Below, in pieces: positions 1 through 9,861 of a stretch of DNA of 64,000 nucleotides; position 1 is the first letter of the stretch, and every line of letters begins with the position of its first letter. Origin of the DNA: an uncultured Paracoccus sp. (GTDB lineage Bacteria > Pseudomonadota > Alphaproteobacteria > Rhodobacterales > Rhodobacteraceae). The notes below the pieces were generated by a model. That model made no database searches, was not told where the DNA came from, and was given only the letters and a program-made list of their open reading frames with translations. The stretch spans positions 186,001-250,000 of the forward strand of contig NZ_CANKWH010000004.1 in assembly GCF_947487305.1 (NCBI RefSeq), written 5' to 3'. A program made the position numbers and the translations under genes.

Positions 1-1035
1 TTCATGCCGGTGGGCACCGCCGCGACGGTCAAGGCGATGCTGCCCGAAAGCGTGCGCCAGACCGGGGCCGACATCCTGCTGGGCAACACCTATCACCTGA
101 TGCTGCGGCCGGGGGCCGAACGGATCGCAAGGCTGGGCGGGCTTCACCGGTTCATGAACTGGCAGCGCCCGATCCTGACCGATAGCGGCGGGTTCCAGGT
201 GATGAGCCTTGCCGGCCTGCGCAAGCTGACCGAGGAGGGCGTGACCTTTTCCAGCCATGTCGACGGCTCGAAGCATTTCCTCTCGCCCGAGACCAGCATG
301 GAGATCCAGCGCCTGCTGGGCAGCGATATCGTCATGGCCTTCGACGAATGCCCGGCCCTGCCGGCGGCGGAAGAGGATGTGGCGAAATCCATGCGCCTGT
401 CGATGCGGTGGGCGCAGCGGTCACGCGACGCCTTCGGCGACCGTCCGGGCCATGCGCTCTTCGGGATCATGCAGGGCGGTGTTACTCGCGAATTGCGCGA
501 GGAAAGTGCCGAGGCGCTGAAAGCCATCGGCTTCGAGGGTTATGCCATCGGCGGTCTTGCCGTGGGCGAGGGGCAGGAGGCGATGCTGGGTGTGCTCGAC
601 TATGCCCCCGGCCTCTTGCCCGAGGATCGGCCGCGCTACCTGATGGGGGTGGGCAAGCCCGATGACATCGTCGGCGCCGTCCAGCGCGGCATCGACATGA
701 TGGATTGCGTGCTGCCCTCGCGCTCGGGCCGCACCGGGCAGGCCTGGACCCGGCGCGGGCAGGTGAACATCAAGAACGCCCGCCATGCCGACGACCCGCG
801 CCCGCTGGACGAGGCCTGCAGCTGCCCGGCCTGCACCGGCTACAGCCGCGCCTATCTGCACCATGTCTTCCGCTCGGGCGAGATGATCTCGGGCATGTTG
901 TTGACCTGGCACAACCTGCATTATTATCAGGAATTGATGGCAGGGCTGCGCGAGGCGATCGCGGCGCAGCGTCTGGATGATTTCGTCGCGGAATTTCACG
1001 CGATGCGCGAAGGCGGCGATATTCCGCCGCTGTAA
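1..1035 (+). CDS. tgt: tRNA-guanine (queuine) transglycosylase, 5' end outside window
   Basis: Exchanges guanine-34 of GU(N)-anticodon tRNAs for the queuosine precursor preQ1. The frame is already open at base 1 and the first ATG (base 4) lies inside the conserved FMPVGT stretch that normally sits about 30 residues into the protein, so the true start is upstream. Visible: the substrate-pocket motif LTDSGGFQV near residue 60, the GVGKPDDIV and nucleophile region [13 protein letters not shown], and the C-terminal zinc site CSCPAC with a following histidine in the YLHHVF stretch. About 344 of an expected 375 or so residues are present. No obvious terminator follows; rnd starts about 100 bp later on the same strand. 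Confidence 0.96.
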   Translation, partial: FMPVGTAATVKAMLPESVRQTGADILLGNTYHLMLRPGAERIARLGGLHRFMNWQRPILTDSGGFQVMSLAGLRKLTEEGVTFSSHVDGSKHFLSPETSMEIQRLLGSDIVMAFDECPALPAAEEDVAKSMRLSMRWAQRSRDAFGDRPGHALFGIMQGGVTRELREESAEALKAIGFEGYAIGGLAVGEGQEAMLGVLDYAPGLLPEDRPRYLMGVGKPDDIVGAVQRGIDMMDCVLPSRSGRTGQAWTRRGQVNIKNARHADDPRPLDEACSCPACTGYSRAYLHHVFRSGEMISGMLLTWHNLHYYQELMAGLREAIAAQRLDDFVAEFHAMREGGDIPPL

Positions 1036-1137
1036 CGGCAGTCTGCGCCGATGCTCGCGCTTTTCTTTTCACGGGCGACCGCCTAAGGATTTGCGATCCA
1101 GGCGGACGAACCGCCCCTTTTCAACTGTATGGGCCGC

Positions 1138-2319
1138 ATGAGCGACAAGATCACCACCATAACCACGACCGAAGAGCTGGCCAAATTCTGCGAGGCCGCC
1201 AAGGCCGAGGCCTATGTCACGCTCGATACCGAATTCCTGCGCGAGCGGACCTATTATTCCAAGCTCTGCCTGATCCAGATGGCCCTGCCACCCGCCTCGA
1301 CCGCCAAGATCGCGGGCGGGCAGGCGGTGCTGGTCGATCCGATGGTGAAGGGCCTGTCGCTGGAGCCGCTTTATGACCTCTTCCGCCACAAGGCGACGGT
1401 CAAGGTGTTCCACGCCGCGCGGCAGGATCTGGAGATCTTCTTCCACGATGCCGGCATCTTCCCCGAACCGCTGTTCGACACGCAGGTCGCGGCCATGGTC
1501 TGCGGCTTTGGCGAGCAGGTCGGCTACGAGACGCTGGTGCGCAAGATCGTCAAGGCCGATCTGGACAAGTCCTCGCGCTTCACCGACTGGTCGCGCCGGC
1601 CCCTGTCGGATGCGCAAAAGGCCTATGCGCTGGCCGATGTGACCCATCTGCGCCAAATCTACGAACACCTGGCGGCACAGCTGAGGAAATCCGGGCGCGA
1701 AAGCTGGCTGGCCGAGGAGATCGGCGTGCTGGAAGACCCCGAGACCTATATCACCCGGCCCGAGGATGCCTGGCAGCGGGTGCGCACGCGCTCGAACTCG
1801 CCGCGCTTCCTTGCCATCCTGCGCGAACTGGCCCGCTTCCGCGAGACCTATGCGCAGGAACGCGACGTGCCGCGCTCGCGGGTCTACAAGGACGATGCGA
1901 TGATCGAGCTGGCCTCGACCAAGCCGGCGGACGAGGGCGATCTGGGCAAGTCGCGTCTGCTGCTGCGCGAGGCGCGGCGGGGCGAGATCGCGGCAGGTAT
2001 CCTCGCGGCGGTGAAGGCCGGGCAGGAGGCGCGCGATCTGCCCGAGCCGGAAAAGACCGAGCCGGGCCGTCCGGGCAACCCGGCGCTGGCCGATCTGCTG
2101 CGGGTGCTGTTGAAGGCCAAGTCAGACGAGACCGGCGTTGCTTCGAAATTGATCGCCTCGGCCGCCGATCTCGACGCGATTGCCAGCGGCGCGCGCGACG
2201 TGCCGGCGCTGTCGGGCTGGCGGGCCGAGGTCTTTGGCGCCGATGCGCTGCGTCTGGCCGGGGGGCAGATCGCGCTTTCGGCCGAGGGCGGCATGGTGCG
2301 CGTCGTTCCGATCGGCTGA
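1138..2319 (+). CDS. rnd: Ribonuclease D
   Basis: 3'-5' exoribonuclease that trims tRNA and other small RNA 3' ends. The DEDD exonuclease residues are visible: the D-x-E motif in TLDTEFLRE near residue 30, the FHAARQDLEIFF motif, and the third motif with Tyr and Asp in YALADV (DEDDy type). The C-terminal half, with LARFRETYAQERDVPRSR, fits an HRDC domain. Length 393 residues is usual for alphaproteobacterial RNase D. An in-frame ATG lies three codons upstream (1129); 1138 gives the family-like start MSDKITTI. The next gene begins 3 bp after the stop, so the two are probably cotranscribed. Confidence 0.92.
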   Translation: MSDKITTITTTEELAKFCEAAKAEAYVTLDTEFLRERTYYSKLCLIQMALPPASTAKIAGGQAVLVDPMVKGLSLEPLYDLFRHKATVKVFHAARQDLEIFFHDAGIFPEPLFDTQVAAMVCGFGEQVGYETLVRKIVKADLDKSSRFTDWSRRPLSDAQKAYALADVTHLRQIYEHLAAQLRKSGRESWLAEEIGVLEDPETYITRPEDAWQRVRTRSNSPRFLAILRELARFRETYAQERDVPRSRVYKDDAMIELASTKPADEGDLGKSRLLLREARRGEIAAGILAAVKAGQEARDLPEPEKTEPGRPGNPALADLLRVLLKAKSDETGVASKLIASAADLDAIASGARDVPALSGWRAEVFGADALRLAGGQIALSAEGGMVRVVPIG

Positions 2320-2322
2320 GCC

Positions 2323-3306
2323 ATGACGGGCGGGATCGTGCTGGACAGGCTGCATGAGGCCGATGCGCCGTTGATCGCCGGGGCGCTGGCCGATCTCGAC
2401 ACGACGCAATGGCTGAGCAGCGTGCCCTTTCCCTATGGGCTGGCCGATGCACGGCGCTTCATTGCTGAGGCAGGGCCGGATGACCATGCGATCCGGGTGA
2501 ATGGCGCGCTGGCCGGCGGTGTGCGCTCGGGCGGTGATCTGGGCTACTGGGTGCTGCCCGCCTTTCGCCGTCAGGGCGTGGCGCGGCGCGCCGCCGTGCT
2601 GGCATTGACCCGCAGTTTTGCGGCAGGACACCAGCAGGTGACGGCCAGCTATCTGCAGGGCAACACGGCCTCGGCCGCGGTGCTGGATGAGCTTGGTTTC
2701 GGCGACCCGCATCCGGGGACCGTCTATTCGGTCCGGCTGGGGCGGGACGTTCCGGCGACCCGCGTGACCCTGACCCGCGCCGCTTTCGCGGCCCGGCACG
2801 GCGTCTCGATCGAGACCGGGCGGCTCGTGATCAACCGGGCCGAACCCGCCGACCTGCCGGCGCTCTATGACATCGCCACCCGGCCCGATGTGGCGCAGAT
2901 GCTGTTCATCTTCCGGCCGGGGATGAAGATGGCCGATTTTGCGCCGATCTTCCCGGCCGAATCTCTGGTGCCGCCCTATCGTCTGGCGATCCGTCATGCG
3001 GGCAGGGTCATCGGGTCCATCGGCATCGGTCGTCTGGACGGCAAGGACGCCCCGCCGATCTATTATTTCCTCTCGCCCGACAGCTGGGGTCAGGGCTTTG
3101 GCCGCGAGATCCTGCAGGCCTTTCTGGCCGAGATCGACGCCCGTTATGCCCCGCCGCACCTCGAGGCCGAGGTTTTTTCCGACAACCCGGCTTCGGCGCG
3201 GATGCTGGAAGGCGTCGGCTTTCAGCGGACGGGCGAGGTCATGCTGTGGTCGGCAGGGCGCGGCGGCAAGGCGCCGGGCTGGGCCTATCGGCGCGACCGG
3301 GGCTGA
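2323..3306 (+). CDS. Tandem GNAT-family N-acetyltransferase
   Basis: Two RimJ/RimL-like acetyltransferase domains in one 327-residue chain. The first (about residues 5-145) has the acetyl-CoA loop region GYWVLPAFRRQGVARRA. The second (about 160-320) has a fresh GRLVINRAEPADLPAL start and the loop region SWGQGFGREILQAF, followed by the usual NPASARMLEGVGF helix. A single-domain protein of this type is about 170 residues, so this is a duplication or fusion. The substrate cannot be read from the sequence; candidates are ribosomal protein N-termini or small amines. It starts 3 bp after rnd and ends 6 bp from the convergent PAS_5 gene, with no terminator between them. Confidence 0.85.
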   Translation: MTGGIVLDRLHEADAPLIAGALADLDTTQWLSSVPFPYGLADARRFIAEAGPDDHAIRVNGALAGGVRSGGDLGYWVLPAFRRQGVARRAAVLALTRSFAAGHQQVTASYLQGNTASAAVLDELGFGDPHPGTVYSVRLGRDVPATRVTLTRAAFAARHGVSIETGRLVINRAEPADLPALYDIATRPDVAQMLFIFRPGMKMADFAPIFPAESLVPPYRLAIRHAGRVIGSIGIGRLDGKDAPPIYYFLSPDSWGQGFGREILQAFLAEIDARYAPPHLEAEVFSDNPASARMLEGVGFQRTGEVMLWSAGRGGKAPGWAYRRDRG

Positions 3307-3312
3307 GCGGCG

Positions 3313-4095
3313 TCAGTCGTTGCGGATCACCACCCGGAAACGGGCGCGGCGATCCTCGGGCGACTCGGGCAGGGCGGTGGCAGGTGCCGAGGCGGTCGGT
3401 GCCGGGGCAGCAGGTGTTGCTGGCCTGGCAGGCGCCGCCGGGGTCGGCAGCCCGGTCCGGCGCCAGTCGGTCGGCGGCTCGGCAAAGCCCGGTGCCGAGG
3501 CCGAGGGGGCGAGGATCTCGGCCCCTTCGAAGATCGGCAGGATCCGTTCGCGCACGAGATCAAAGCGGCGCGGCACGCTGCCCGGCTCGCCCTCGCTGAT
3601 CAGGCAGCCAAGGGCGCGGGTCACATCGCCCAGATCCGAGCGCAGCGGCATCAGCAGCATCCGCGCGGCCAGCGCCGGGCGGGCGTATTCCGCCTTGGCC
3701 ACCAGCGTCAGCTCGGCCAGCTGCGGGGCGTGGAACACGGTTTCCAGCACGTCCGACAGCCGCCCCCGCGATCCGGGATTGAGGAAGGCGCAGAGCGGCA
3801 TCCCCCGCACCTCCATCCCCATCAGGTCGATCAGGTGCCGACCGGCCAATCGGAAACGCGCCGCGCCCGGCGCCACCCGTTCGAGGATGAAGGCATAATC
3901 CAGCGCCCCGCGAATACCCTTGGGTTCGATTTCCGAGCGCAGCGGGATGGCGCGTCCCCGGCGCAGGCTCTGCCAATAGTCGCGCAGATCGGCGAGAATG
4001 CGCGCCGGGTTGTTCGCGTCGAACTCGGCCAGATGCAGCACCCTGCCGCCGGCCCCCGGTGGGAGATCCCCTGATTTCTGATTGTCATCGGGCAA
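3313..4095 (-). CDS. PAS_5-family PAS-domain protein
   Basis: About 260 residues. The N-terminal two thirds match the alphaproteobacterial PAS_5 family (old DUF1457): DLRDYWQSLRRGRAIPLRSEI, then ALDYAFILERVAPGAARFRLAGRHL and LMGMEVRGMPLCAFL. The last roughly 80 residues are a Pro/Ala-rich low-complexity tail ending RFRVVIRND. No output domain is seen, so the role (sensor or regulator) is unknown. There is no in-frame ATG near the conserved start; I chose TTG at 4095, which has an AGGGA eight bases upstream. The open frame continues to 4419 but would overlap gmk. A CtrA-type box lies about 90 bp upstream, which would fit cell-cycle control. Confidence 0.7.
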   Translation of the reverse strand: MPDDNQKSGDLPPGAGGRVLHLAEFDANNPARILADLRDYWQSLRRGRAIPLRSEIEPKGIRGALDYAFILERVAPGAARFRLAGRHLIDLMGMEVRGMPLCAFLNPGSRGRLSDVLETVFHAPQLAELTLVAKAEYARPALAARMLLMPLRSDLGDVTRALGCLISEGEPGSVPRRFDLVRERILPIFEGAEILAPSASAPGFAEPPTDWRRTGLPTPAAPARPATPAAPAPTASAPATALPESPEDRRARFRVVIRND

Positions 4096-4181
4096 AGGCT
4101 GATTCCCTGAAAAAGCGGGCGACAAACACAACAGTACCACAGCCAGAATAGCCGCTGTATCGGTCTCATCCGAGTCCTTTG

Positions 4182-4196
4182 TTAACAGATGGTTAA
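4182..4196. promoter_or_regulatory. CtrA binding box (TTAA-N7-TTAA)
   Basis: The sequence reads TTAACAGATGGTTAA followed by C, an exact match to the alphaproteobacterial CtrA consensus TTAA-N7-TTAAC. It sits in the roughly 200-bp region between the divergent PAS_5 gene and gmk, so it could control either. ChpT, which phosphorylates CtrA, is encoded 4.6 kb away. Binding is inferred from the match. Confidence 0.6.
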
Positions 4197-4300
4197 CCAA
4201 TCCGCTTCGGCAACGCGCCCGACCGTCGCGACAAGCCGCGGGGTTGACCGGGACCGGGGGCTTTGCCATCAGGGGCCAGCTTGAGGCGCCAGAGGATCGC

Positions 4301-4930
4301 ATGGAACGAACCGGACTGCTGATCATCCTGTCCTCGCCTTCGGGCGCGGGCAAATCCACGCTGGCGCGGCGGCTGATGGACTGGGACGACAGCCTCAGCT
4401 TCTCGGTCTCGGCCACCACCCGATCGCCGCGCCCGGGCGAGGTGGACGGGCAGCATTACCATTTCACCAGCGCCGAGGAGTTCCGCGAGCTGGTCAGCAC
4501 CGACCAGATGCTGGAACATGCCGAGGTCTTCGGCAATCTCTATGGCAGCCCGCGCGCGCCGGTCGAGGCGGCGATGCGGGCCGGGCGCGACACGCTGTTC
4601 GACGTGGACTGGCAGGGCGGGCAGCAGATCCGCGCCTCGGCCCTTGGCGGGCATGTCGTTTCGATTTTCGTCCTGCCGCCCTCGCTGCCGGAACTGGAAC
4701 GGCGGCTGCGCACACGCGGGCAGGACAGCGACGAGGTGATCGCGGGCCGGATGGCGAAAAGCCGGGGCGAGATCAGCCATTGGGCCGAATATGACTATGT
4801 TCTGGTCAATGACGACCTGGACCGGACCGAGGCCGATCTGCGCGCCATCCTGTCGGCCGAACGCCTGCGCCGCAACCGCCGCGCCGGTCTGGGCAATTTC
4901 GTGAAGCAGTTGATGGAGGGGGACGAATGA
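4301..4930 (+). CDS. gmk: Guanylate kinase
   Basis: Phosphorylates GMP to GDP with ATP, in the cytosol. The P-loop [10 protein letters not shown] is at residues 11-20; the GMP-binding region follows with [17 protein letters not shown], then [13 protein letters not shown] and the lid region [21 protein letters not shown]. Length 209 residues is normal. An in-frame ATG at 4244 would add 19 non-conserved residues; 4301 places [15 protein letters not shown] at the family start. Its last four bases overlap the carbonic anhydrase gene (ATGA), implying coupling. The CtrA box is about 105 bp upstream. Confidence 0.96.
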   Translation: MERTGLLIILSSPSGAGKSTLARRLMDWDDSLSFSVSATTRSPRPGEVDGQHYHFTSAEEFRELVSTDQMLEHAEVFGNLYGSPRAPVEAAMRAGRDTLFDVDWQGGQQIRASALGGHVVSIFVLPPSLPELERRLRTRGQDSDEVIAGRMAKSRGEISHWAEYDYVLVNDDLDRTEADLRAILSAERLRRNRRAGLGNFVKQLMEGDE

Positions 4931-5447
4931 TCTGGGAACTGGACGGGATCGCACCCGAGCTGGACGGGGATGCCTGGGTCGCGCCGGACGCGCAACTGAT
5001 GGGCCGCGTGGTGCTGGACGCCGGCGCCAGCGTCTGGTGGGGCGCGGTGCTGCGTGGCGACAACGAAGTGATCCGCGTGGGCACCGGCAGCAACGTGCAG
5101 GACCTCTGCGTCTTTCACACCGATCCGGGCTATCCGCTGACGATCGGCGCCAATTGTACCATCGGCCATCGGGCGATCCTGCATGGCTGCACCATCGGCG
5201 AGGGCGTGCTGGTCGGCATGGGCGCCACCATCCTCAACGGCGCCAAGATCGGCGCCGGCTCGCTGATCGGGGCGGGCGCGCTGATCGGCGAGGGCAAGGA
5301 GATCCCGCCGGGCTCGCTGGTCATGGGCGTGCCGGGCAAGATCGTGCGCCAGCTGGACGAGACGGCGCAGCAGGGCCTGCTCGAGTCAGCCGCGCGCTAT
5401 CGCCGCAATGCCGCGCGCTTCCGGGCCGGGCTGAAACAGATCGGCTG

Positions 5448-5448
<1 letters not shown>
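4927..5448 (+). CDS. Gamma-class carbonic anhydrase family protein
   Basis: A left-handed beta-helix protein of 173 residues built from hexapeptide repeats such as [23 protein letters not shown] and [13 protein letters not shown]. The three zinc-ligand histidines of the gamma-CA fold appear in CVFHTDPG and IGHRAILHG. Family members are carbonic anhydrases or proteins of unproven activity (YrdA/PaaY type), so CO2 hydration is likely rather than certain. It overlaps gmk by 4 bp and shares a TGATG junction with the kinase gene downstream, so gmk, this gene and the kinase form one coupled unit. Confidence 0.88.
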
Positions 5449-6563
<1,115 letters not shown>

Positions 6564-6650
6564 GGCCGCATCCCACCCCACGCAATCGGCACTCGCGCCC
6601 CGGCGGCCATCGGCCTATAAGATTTCCGACCGATTGCCAGCGAGGATGCC

Positions 6651-7424
6651 ATGACCGAACCGACCGATCTTTCCCCCTCTGACGCCGCCAAGCTGGCCGC
6701 CTCGCGCGCTGCCATCGCGCTGGTCGAGGATGGCATGAAACTGGGCCTCGGCACCGGCTCGACCGCTGTCATCATGGTGCGCGAACTGGCCGAGCGGGCC
6801 AAGGCCGAAGGCCTGACCCTGCGCTGCGCCGCGACCTCGCAGGCGACCGCCGATCTGGCGTCGAGTCTCGGGCTGACCATCGAACCGCTGGACCAGATCG
6901 GCTGGCTCGACCTGACCATCGACGGGGCCGACGAAGTGGACCCTGACCTGAACCTGATCAAGGGCGGCGGCGGGGCGCATCTGCGCGAGAAGATCGTCGC
7001 CCGCGCCAGCGACCGCATGGTGGTCATCGCCGACCCCGGCAAGGTGGTCGAGACGCTTGGCGCCTTTCACCTGCCGGTCGAGGTGATCGCCTTCGGCTGG
7101 CAGATCACCGAACGGCTGATCCGCGAGATGCTGGAGGCACAGGGTCTGGGCCAGCGCCCGATCCTCTTGCGCAAGCGCGACGGCCAGCCCTTCCTGACCG
7201 ATGAGGGCAACCTGATCCTTGATCTGTCGCTCGAGGCGATCCCCGACCCGGCGCGGCTGGCGCGTGGCTTTGCCGATATTCCGGGCGTGGTCGAACATGG
7301 GCTGTTCCTCGGCATCTGCGATCTGGCGATCATCGGCAAGCCCGATGGCAGCGTGGTCGAACTGACCCGCGACGACGTATCCGACGAGATCGATCCCTTC
7401 TTTGCCGAGGAGGACGAGGCATGA
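6651..7424 (+). CDS. rpiA: Ribose-5-phosphate isomerase A
   Basis: Interconverts ribose 5-phosphate and ribulose 5-phosphate in the pentose phosphate pathway. Diagnostic motifs are all present: GLGTGSTA near residue 28, TIDGADEVD, and KGGGGAHLREK with the catalytic region, then VVIADPGKVV. The 257-residue length exceeds the E. coli enzyme (219) by a C-terminal acidic extension ending in DEIDPFFAEEDEA. The gene overlaps gor by 4 bp (ATGA), so rpiA and gor are translated together and link NADPH-producing sugar flux with glutathione reduction. Confidence 0.95.
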   Translation: MTEPTDLSPSDAAKLAASRAAIALVEDGMKLGLGTGSTAVIMVRELAERAKAEGLTLRCAATSQATADLASSLGLTIEPLDQIGWLDLTIDGADEVDPDLNLIKGGGGAHLREKIVARASDRMVVIADPGKVVETLGAFHLPVEVIAFGWQITERLIREMLEAQGLGQRPILLRKRDGQPFLTDEGNLILDLSLEAIPDPARLARGFADIPGVVEHGLFLGICDLAIIGKPDGSVVELTRDDVSDEIDPFFAEEDEA

Positions 7425-8809
7425 GTTTCGACTATGATCTCTTCGTCATCGGCGGCGGCTCGGGCGGGGTGCGCGCCGCGCGCATTGCCGCCGGACAGCA
7501 TGGCGCCCGCGTGGCCCTGGCCGAGGAAAGCCGCATGGGCGGCACATGCGTCATCCGCGGCTGTGTGCCGAAGAAGCTGATGGTCTTTGCCTCCTCCGCC
7601 CGCGGTCTGGCCGAAGAGGCGCATGGCTATGGCTGGCTAGAGGCTACGGCAGGGGCGTTCAGCTGGCCCGATTTCCACGGCAAGCTGAACCTTGAACTGG
7701 ACCGGCTCGAGCGCGCCTATACCGCCGGGCTGGACCAGGCCGGGGTCGACATCTTCCTGCAGCGCGCCCGCGTCGCCGATGCCCATACGGTCGAACTGGC
7801 CGATGGCAGCCGCAAGAGCGCCAAGCATATCCTGATCGCCGCCGGTGGCCGTCCGCAGCGTCCCGATATTCCGGGGGCGGAGCTGGGGATGATCTCGGAC
7901 GACGTTTTCCTGATGGACAGCCTGCCGCGCCGCGCCCTGATCATCGGCGGCGGTTTCATCGCCTGCGAGTTTGCCTGCATCCTGCAGGGTCTGGGGGTCG
8001 AGACCACGCTTAACTATCGCGGCAATGCGGTGCTGCGCGGTTTTGACGGCGAGACCCGCGAGCTGATGACCCGGCAGCTCGGCAGCAACGGCATCGACCT
8101 GCGCCTTGGCCTTTCGCCGACGCGGCTGGATCGTGAGGGTGATGGCCGCATCCGCGTCAGCTTCGACGATGACAGCCATGACGACTTCGACGCGGTGATC
8201 TTTGCCACCGGCCGCGCGCCCTATACCGGCGGGCTGGGGCTGGCCGAGGCCGGCGTGCGGCTGCAACCGAATGGTGCGGTCGAGGTCGATGACTGGTCGC
8301 AAACCTCGGTCCCCTCGATCTTTGCCGTGGGTGATGTGACGAACCGGGTGAACCTGACGCCCGTCGCCATCCGCGAAGGCCACAGCTTTGCCGATACCGT
8401 CTTCGGCGGCATCCCCCGCAAGATGGATCACAGCCTCGTCGCCCATGCCGTCTATACCCGCCCGCACGAGCTGGGCGGCGTCGGCATGACCGAGGACGAA
8501 GCGAAGAAGCGCGGCGGCGTGGATATCTATGCCACCACCTTCCGGCCGATGCGCTCGGCCTTTGCCGGCTCGCCGGCGCAGGTGATGATGAAGCTGATCG
8601 TCTGCAGCGAGACCGACCGGGTGCTGGGCTGCCACATCTTCGGCCCCGAGGCGGGCGAGATGATCCAGCTGGTCGCCATCCCGATCACCATGGGCGCGAC
8701 CAAGGCCGATTTCGACGCCACCATCGCCGTGCACCCTACCATGGCCGAGGAACTGGTGACGATGCGCCAGCCGGCCCGGCGCCATCACCATGCCGAGGCG
8801 GCGGAGTAA
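7421..8809 (+). CDS. gor: Glutathione-disulfide reductase
   Basis: NADPH-dependent flavoenzyme that reduces oxidised glutathione. The FAD dinucleotide motif VIGGGSGGVRAARIA is near residue 9; the redox disulfide is Cys43-Cys48 in GGTCVIRGCVPKK; the NAD(P) fold starts at ALIIGGGFIACEFA; the second FAD motif is IFAVGDVTNRVNL. The C-terminal dimer-interface motif IAVHPTMAEELVTM carries the catalytic His-Glu pair. At 462 residues it matches plant/proteobacterial Gor. The C-terminal HHHAEAAE tail is not conserved. chpT follows convergently after 25 bp. Confidence 0.95.
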   Translation: MSFDYDLFVIGGGSGGVRAARIAAGQHGARVALAEESRMGGTCVIRGCVPKKLMVFASSARGLAEEAHGYGWLEATAGAFSWPDFHGKLNLELDRLERAYTAGLDQAGVDIFLQRARVADAHTVELADGSRKSAKHILIAAGGRPQRPDIPGAELGMISDDVFLMDSLPRRALIIGGGFIACEFACILQGLGVETTLNYRGNAVLRGFDGETRELMTRQLGSNGIDLRLGLSPTRLDREGDGRIRVSFDDDSHDDFDAVIFATGRAPYTGGLGLAEAGVRLQPNGAVEVDDWSQTSVPSIFAVGDVTNRVNLTPVAIREGHSFADTVFGGIPRKMDHSLVAHAVYTRPHELGGVGMTEDEAKKRGGVDIYATTFRPMRSAFAGSPAQVMMKLIVCSETDRVLGCHIFGPEAGEMIQLVAIPITMGATKADFDATIAVHPTMAEELVTMRQPARRHHHAEAAE

Positions 8810-8834
8810 CCAGCCGGGGCGCGCGGGTGTCAGC

Positions 8835-9464
8835 CTAGAAGCTGATCTCGGCCCCGCGCTCGTCCAACTCCCAGGTCAGGCTGCGGCCCGAGGCGCGGAC
8901 GGCCTCGGCCAGCAGCGCGAAATGCACCTTGGCCGAGGGCGGCTGCGGCAGGGCCGGGGCGCTGCCATCCAGCCAGGCCCACAGCTCGGGCTCGGGCTTC
9001 GTGCGATCGGCCTCGCCGACCAGCCGCCAGCCGGTGCCGCTGCGCACCACCAGCACCCGCCCGCCCCAGGGCATCGCGCTTTCAAGGCACATCAGCGCCA
9101 GCAGCAGCATCTGCACCTCGCGGCGCGGCTGGTCGCCCTCGCTGTCCAGCTCGATCTTCAGCCGCCCCTGCGCGCCCATGTCGCGGATCAGCCGCGCCAG
9201 TTCCGGGCCGGAAATCCGCTGTTCCTCGCCCGAGCGGCCGAAGGCCATGCGGAAGGTCTGGATGCGCGCCCGCGCCGCCTCGACCGCATCGGCCACCAGC
9301 TGCATCTCGGGACCCTGCGCCACCGCCAAAGGTGCGCCGCCCATCTGCATCAGCTCGACCCCGTTCGAGATGGCGCCAAGCGGCGAGACGAGATCGTGGC
9401 ACAGCCGCGATCCCAGAAGAAGCGCGAGATCCAGCGGCTCGATCCGCGTTGAACTGTCGGTCAT
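8835..9464 (-). CDS. chpT: Histidine phosphotransferase ChpT
   Basis: Relays phosphate from the hybrid kinase CckA to the response regulators CtrA and CpdR in the alphaproteobacterial cell-cycle circuit. The phospho-acceptor helix is easy to see near residue 21 as RLCHDLVSPLGAISNG, a hallmark of ChpT. The C-terminal half is the degenerate ATPase-like domain that binds receivers. 209 residues is typical. The start has AGGA five bases upstream. It is divergent from the DUF3553 gene. Its presence makes the CtrA-type boxes found elsewhere in this window more believable. Confidence 0.9.
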   Translation of the reverse strand: MTDSSTRIEPLDLALLLGSRLCHDLVSPLGAISNGVELMQMGGAPLAVAQGPEMQLVADAVEAARARIQTFRMAFGRSGEEQRISGPELARLIRDMGAQGRLKIELDSEGDQPRREVQMLLLALMCLESAMPWGGRVLVVRSGTGWRLVGEADRTKPEPELWAWLDGSAPALPQPPSAKVHFALLAEAVRASGRSLTWELDERGAEISF

Positions 9465-9500
9465 GGCATCCTAGTTTGGCTGAAAGGCAGGGGAGTGGTG

Positions 9501-9680
9501 ATGAACGAGCTTCTGGAACCCGGCATGATCGTCCGCCACCCCGGCGCGCCCGACTGGGGCGACGGGCAGGTGCAGTCGCGCGTCGGCGACAGGATCACGG
9601 TGAATTTCGCCCATGCGGGCAAGCAGGTCATCGACGGTCGTCGGATCGCGCTGCAACTGGTGCGGCCCGACGGGGCCTGA
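9501..9680 (+). CDS. DUF3553 small protein
   Basis: A 59-residue protein with the DUF3553 pattern LEPGMIVRHPGAPDWGDGQVQS followed by a basic stretch, DRITVNFAHAGKQVI. The fold is probably a small SH3-like beta barrel as in UvrD/CarD-type modules; function is unknown. AGGGGAG lies five bases before the ATG at 9501; two GTG codons just upstream (9495, 9498) are in frame but overlap that ribosome site. It is divergent from chpT with only about 35 bp between starts. About 180 bp without a gene follow before olsB; I see no clear promoter or hairpin in that gap. Confidence 0.8.
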   Translation: MNELLEPGMIVRHPGAPDWGDGQVQSRVGDRITVNFAHAGKQVIDGRRIALQLVRPDGA

Positions 9681-9861
9681 CGGTGAGATTCCATGTCCAT
9701 GGTTCTGCAATCAATGCGCGATTTTCGCAAGGAAAACTCGACCCTTGGGCAGTGTCGCTTTGCCGCAGGGCTGCAGCGATGAGGGCGCTCTACGCTTGCA
9801 ATGCTGGGTCCGCCCGCCTAGAGAACAGTCCCGAGCGCAGGAAAAGGCCCGACCCCTCGGC

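Noticed and set aside
4096..4419. N-terminal extension of the PAS_5 frame, including a short hydrophobic stretch
   Set aside because: It runs into gmk in antisense and across the CtrA box; conservation-like sequence starts only near 4095.
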